6,450 nt of DNA from Pseudomonadota bacterium (GTDB taxonomy: Bacteria > Pseudomonadota > Alphaproteobacteria > Rhizobiales > Xanthobacteraceae), in assembly GCA_023405565.1 (NCBI GenBank), contig JAEXXW010000534.1, positions 1 through 6,450 of the forward strand, in the 5' to 3' direction. The translations under genes and the position numbers were made by a program. Each line of letters opens with the position of its first letter. The first letter of the stretch is position 1. Of this stretch, positions 6,147-6,450 are shown in pieces. The notes below the pieces were generated by a model. The model was not told the origin of the DNA and did no database searches. It worked only from the letters and a program-made list of their open reading frames with translations.

Positions 6147-6450
6147 TCAAAGCCTGATCTCCACCAGCGGAATTTTCGGTATCGCGCCAGCGGCGAAAGC
6201 CGAGAGATCCACCTCGAGAAAATCCGTATCGAACCGCACCGGCACATCGAACAGAAAGCCGGCACTGACCGCGTCGCCTTCGGCCGGACCATGGCCATCG
6301 AGAAACGTGACAAGACCCGTTGTCCCATCGCAGGTGAAAGCGGTCCCCTCTTCGATCTCCTCGCCATTCACCGCGACGCGCACGCTGCCACTGACCGGCT
6401 TTGCGATCGACCGCGCATAAGGCGCGAAAGCCCCGCCATAGGTCTTGATC
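6147..6450 (-). CDS. GTA/phage distal tail protein g12 (DUF2460), C-terminal 100 residues
   Basis: The minus-strand frame is open from the right edge to a TGA at 6149-6147, giving 100 residues plus a partial codon. The N-terminal half is outside the window; the full family length is about 210 residues. Visible motifs are characteristic of DUF2460: YARSIAKPVSGSVRVAVNG near the edge, GTTGLVTFLDG in the middle, and the strongly conserved AGFLFDVPVRFDTDFLEVDL and AGAIPKIPLVEIRL at the end. In the R. capsulatus GTA this protein forms the distal tail ring between the tail tube and the hub, so here it would dock the g13 hub. A GTG at 6383 could be mistaken for a start, but coding clearly continues upstream of it. 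The palindromic repeat starts 2 nt after the stop. Confidence 0.92.
   Translation of the reverse strand, partial: IKTYGGAFAPYARSIAKPVSGSVRVAVNGEEIEEGTAFTCDGTTGLVTFLDGHGPAEGDAVSAGFLFDVPVRFDTDFLEVDLSAFAAGAIPKIPLVEIRL

Overview
This window carries the tail-tip end of an alphaproteobacterial phage-like tail operon. The gene order and family signatures match gene transfer agent (GTA) genes g12, g13, g14 and g15 of the Rhodobacter capsulatus type. All are on the minus strand and are read from right to left. The proteins fit Alphaproteobacteria: the [NFRGFPHIPGN] motif in the hub, the GCDCLGLVRGVW peptidase motif, the SYSYFANIAVGLCEGPI motif in the large tail protein, and high GC codon use. The palindromic repeat of the GTCATTCCGGG ... 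CCCGGAATGAC type is familiar from Hyphomicrobiales (Rhizobiales) genomes, so that order is the best guess. The species cannot be named. No capsid, portal or terminase gene is visible, so a related prophage cannot be formally excluded.

Layout from right to left, which is the direction of transcription. At 6450-6147 is the C-terminal 100 residues of the distal tail protein (g12, DUF2460). At 6144-6042 is a compact two-hairpin palindromic repeat that starts 2 nt after the g12 stop and ends 9 nt before the next start. At 6032-5136 is the hub protein (g13, DUF2163/BR0599) with four cysteines suited to an iron-sulfur cluster. At 5136-4693 is an NlpC/P60 cell-wall peptidase (g14), and at 4693-803 the 1296-residue 'megatron' (g15) with a TIM-barrel glycosidase-like domain. 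Genes g13/g14 and g14/g15 each overlap by one base (TGATG and TAATG), which points to translational coupling. The g12/g13 junction has instead been opened by the repeat. Together the proteins would build the tail tip: g12 ends the tube, g13 forms the hub, g14 trims peptidoglycan, and g15 forms the tip that contacts and penetrates the cell envelope.

Beyond g15 lies a small plus-strand gene (333-797) for a 154-residue protein with a GRAM/PH-like core. It converges on g15 with a 5 bp gap. Beyond it, at 269-1, is the start of a minus-strand DUF2793 gene that runs off the left edge, a phage/GTA-associated family and possibly a tail fibre. The GRAM-like gene is therefore nested antisense inside the tail gene series.

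I do not see a wholly new system. The points that most deserve a second look are the antisense GRAM-like gene, the repeat inserted into the otherwise tightly coupled operon, and the linked DUF2793 gene. The many long plus-strand open frames opposite g13-g15 are shadows.
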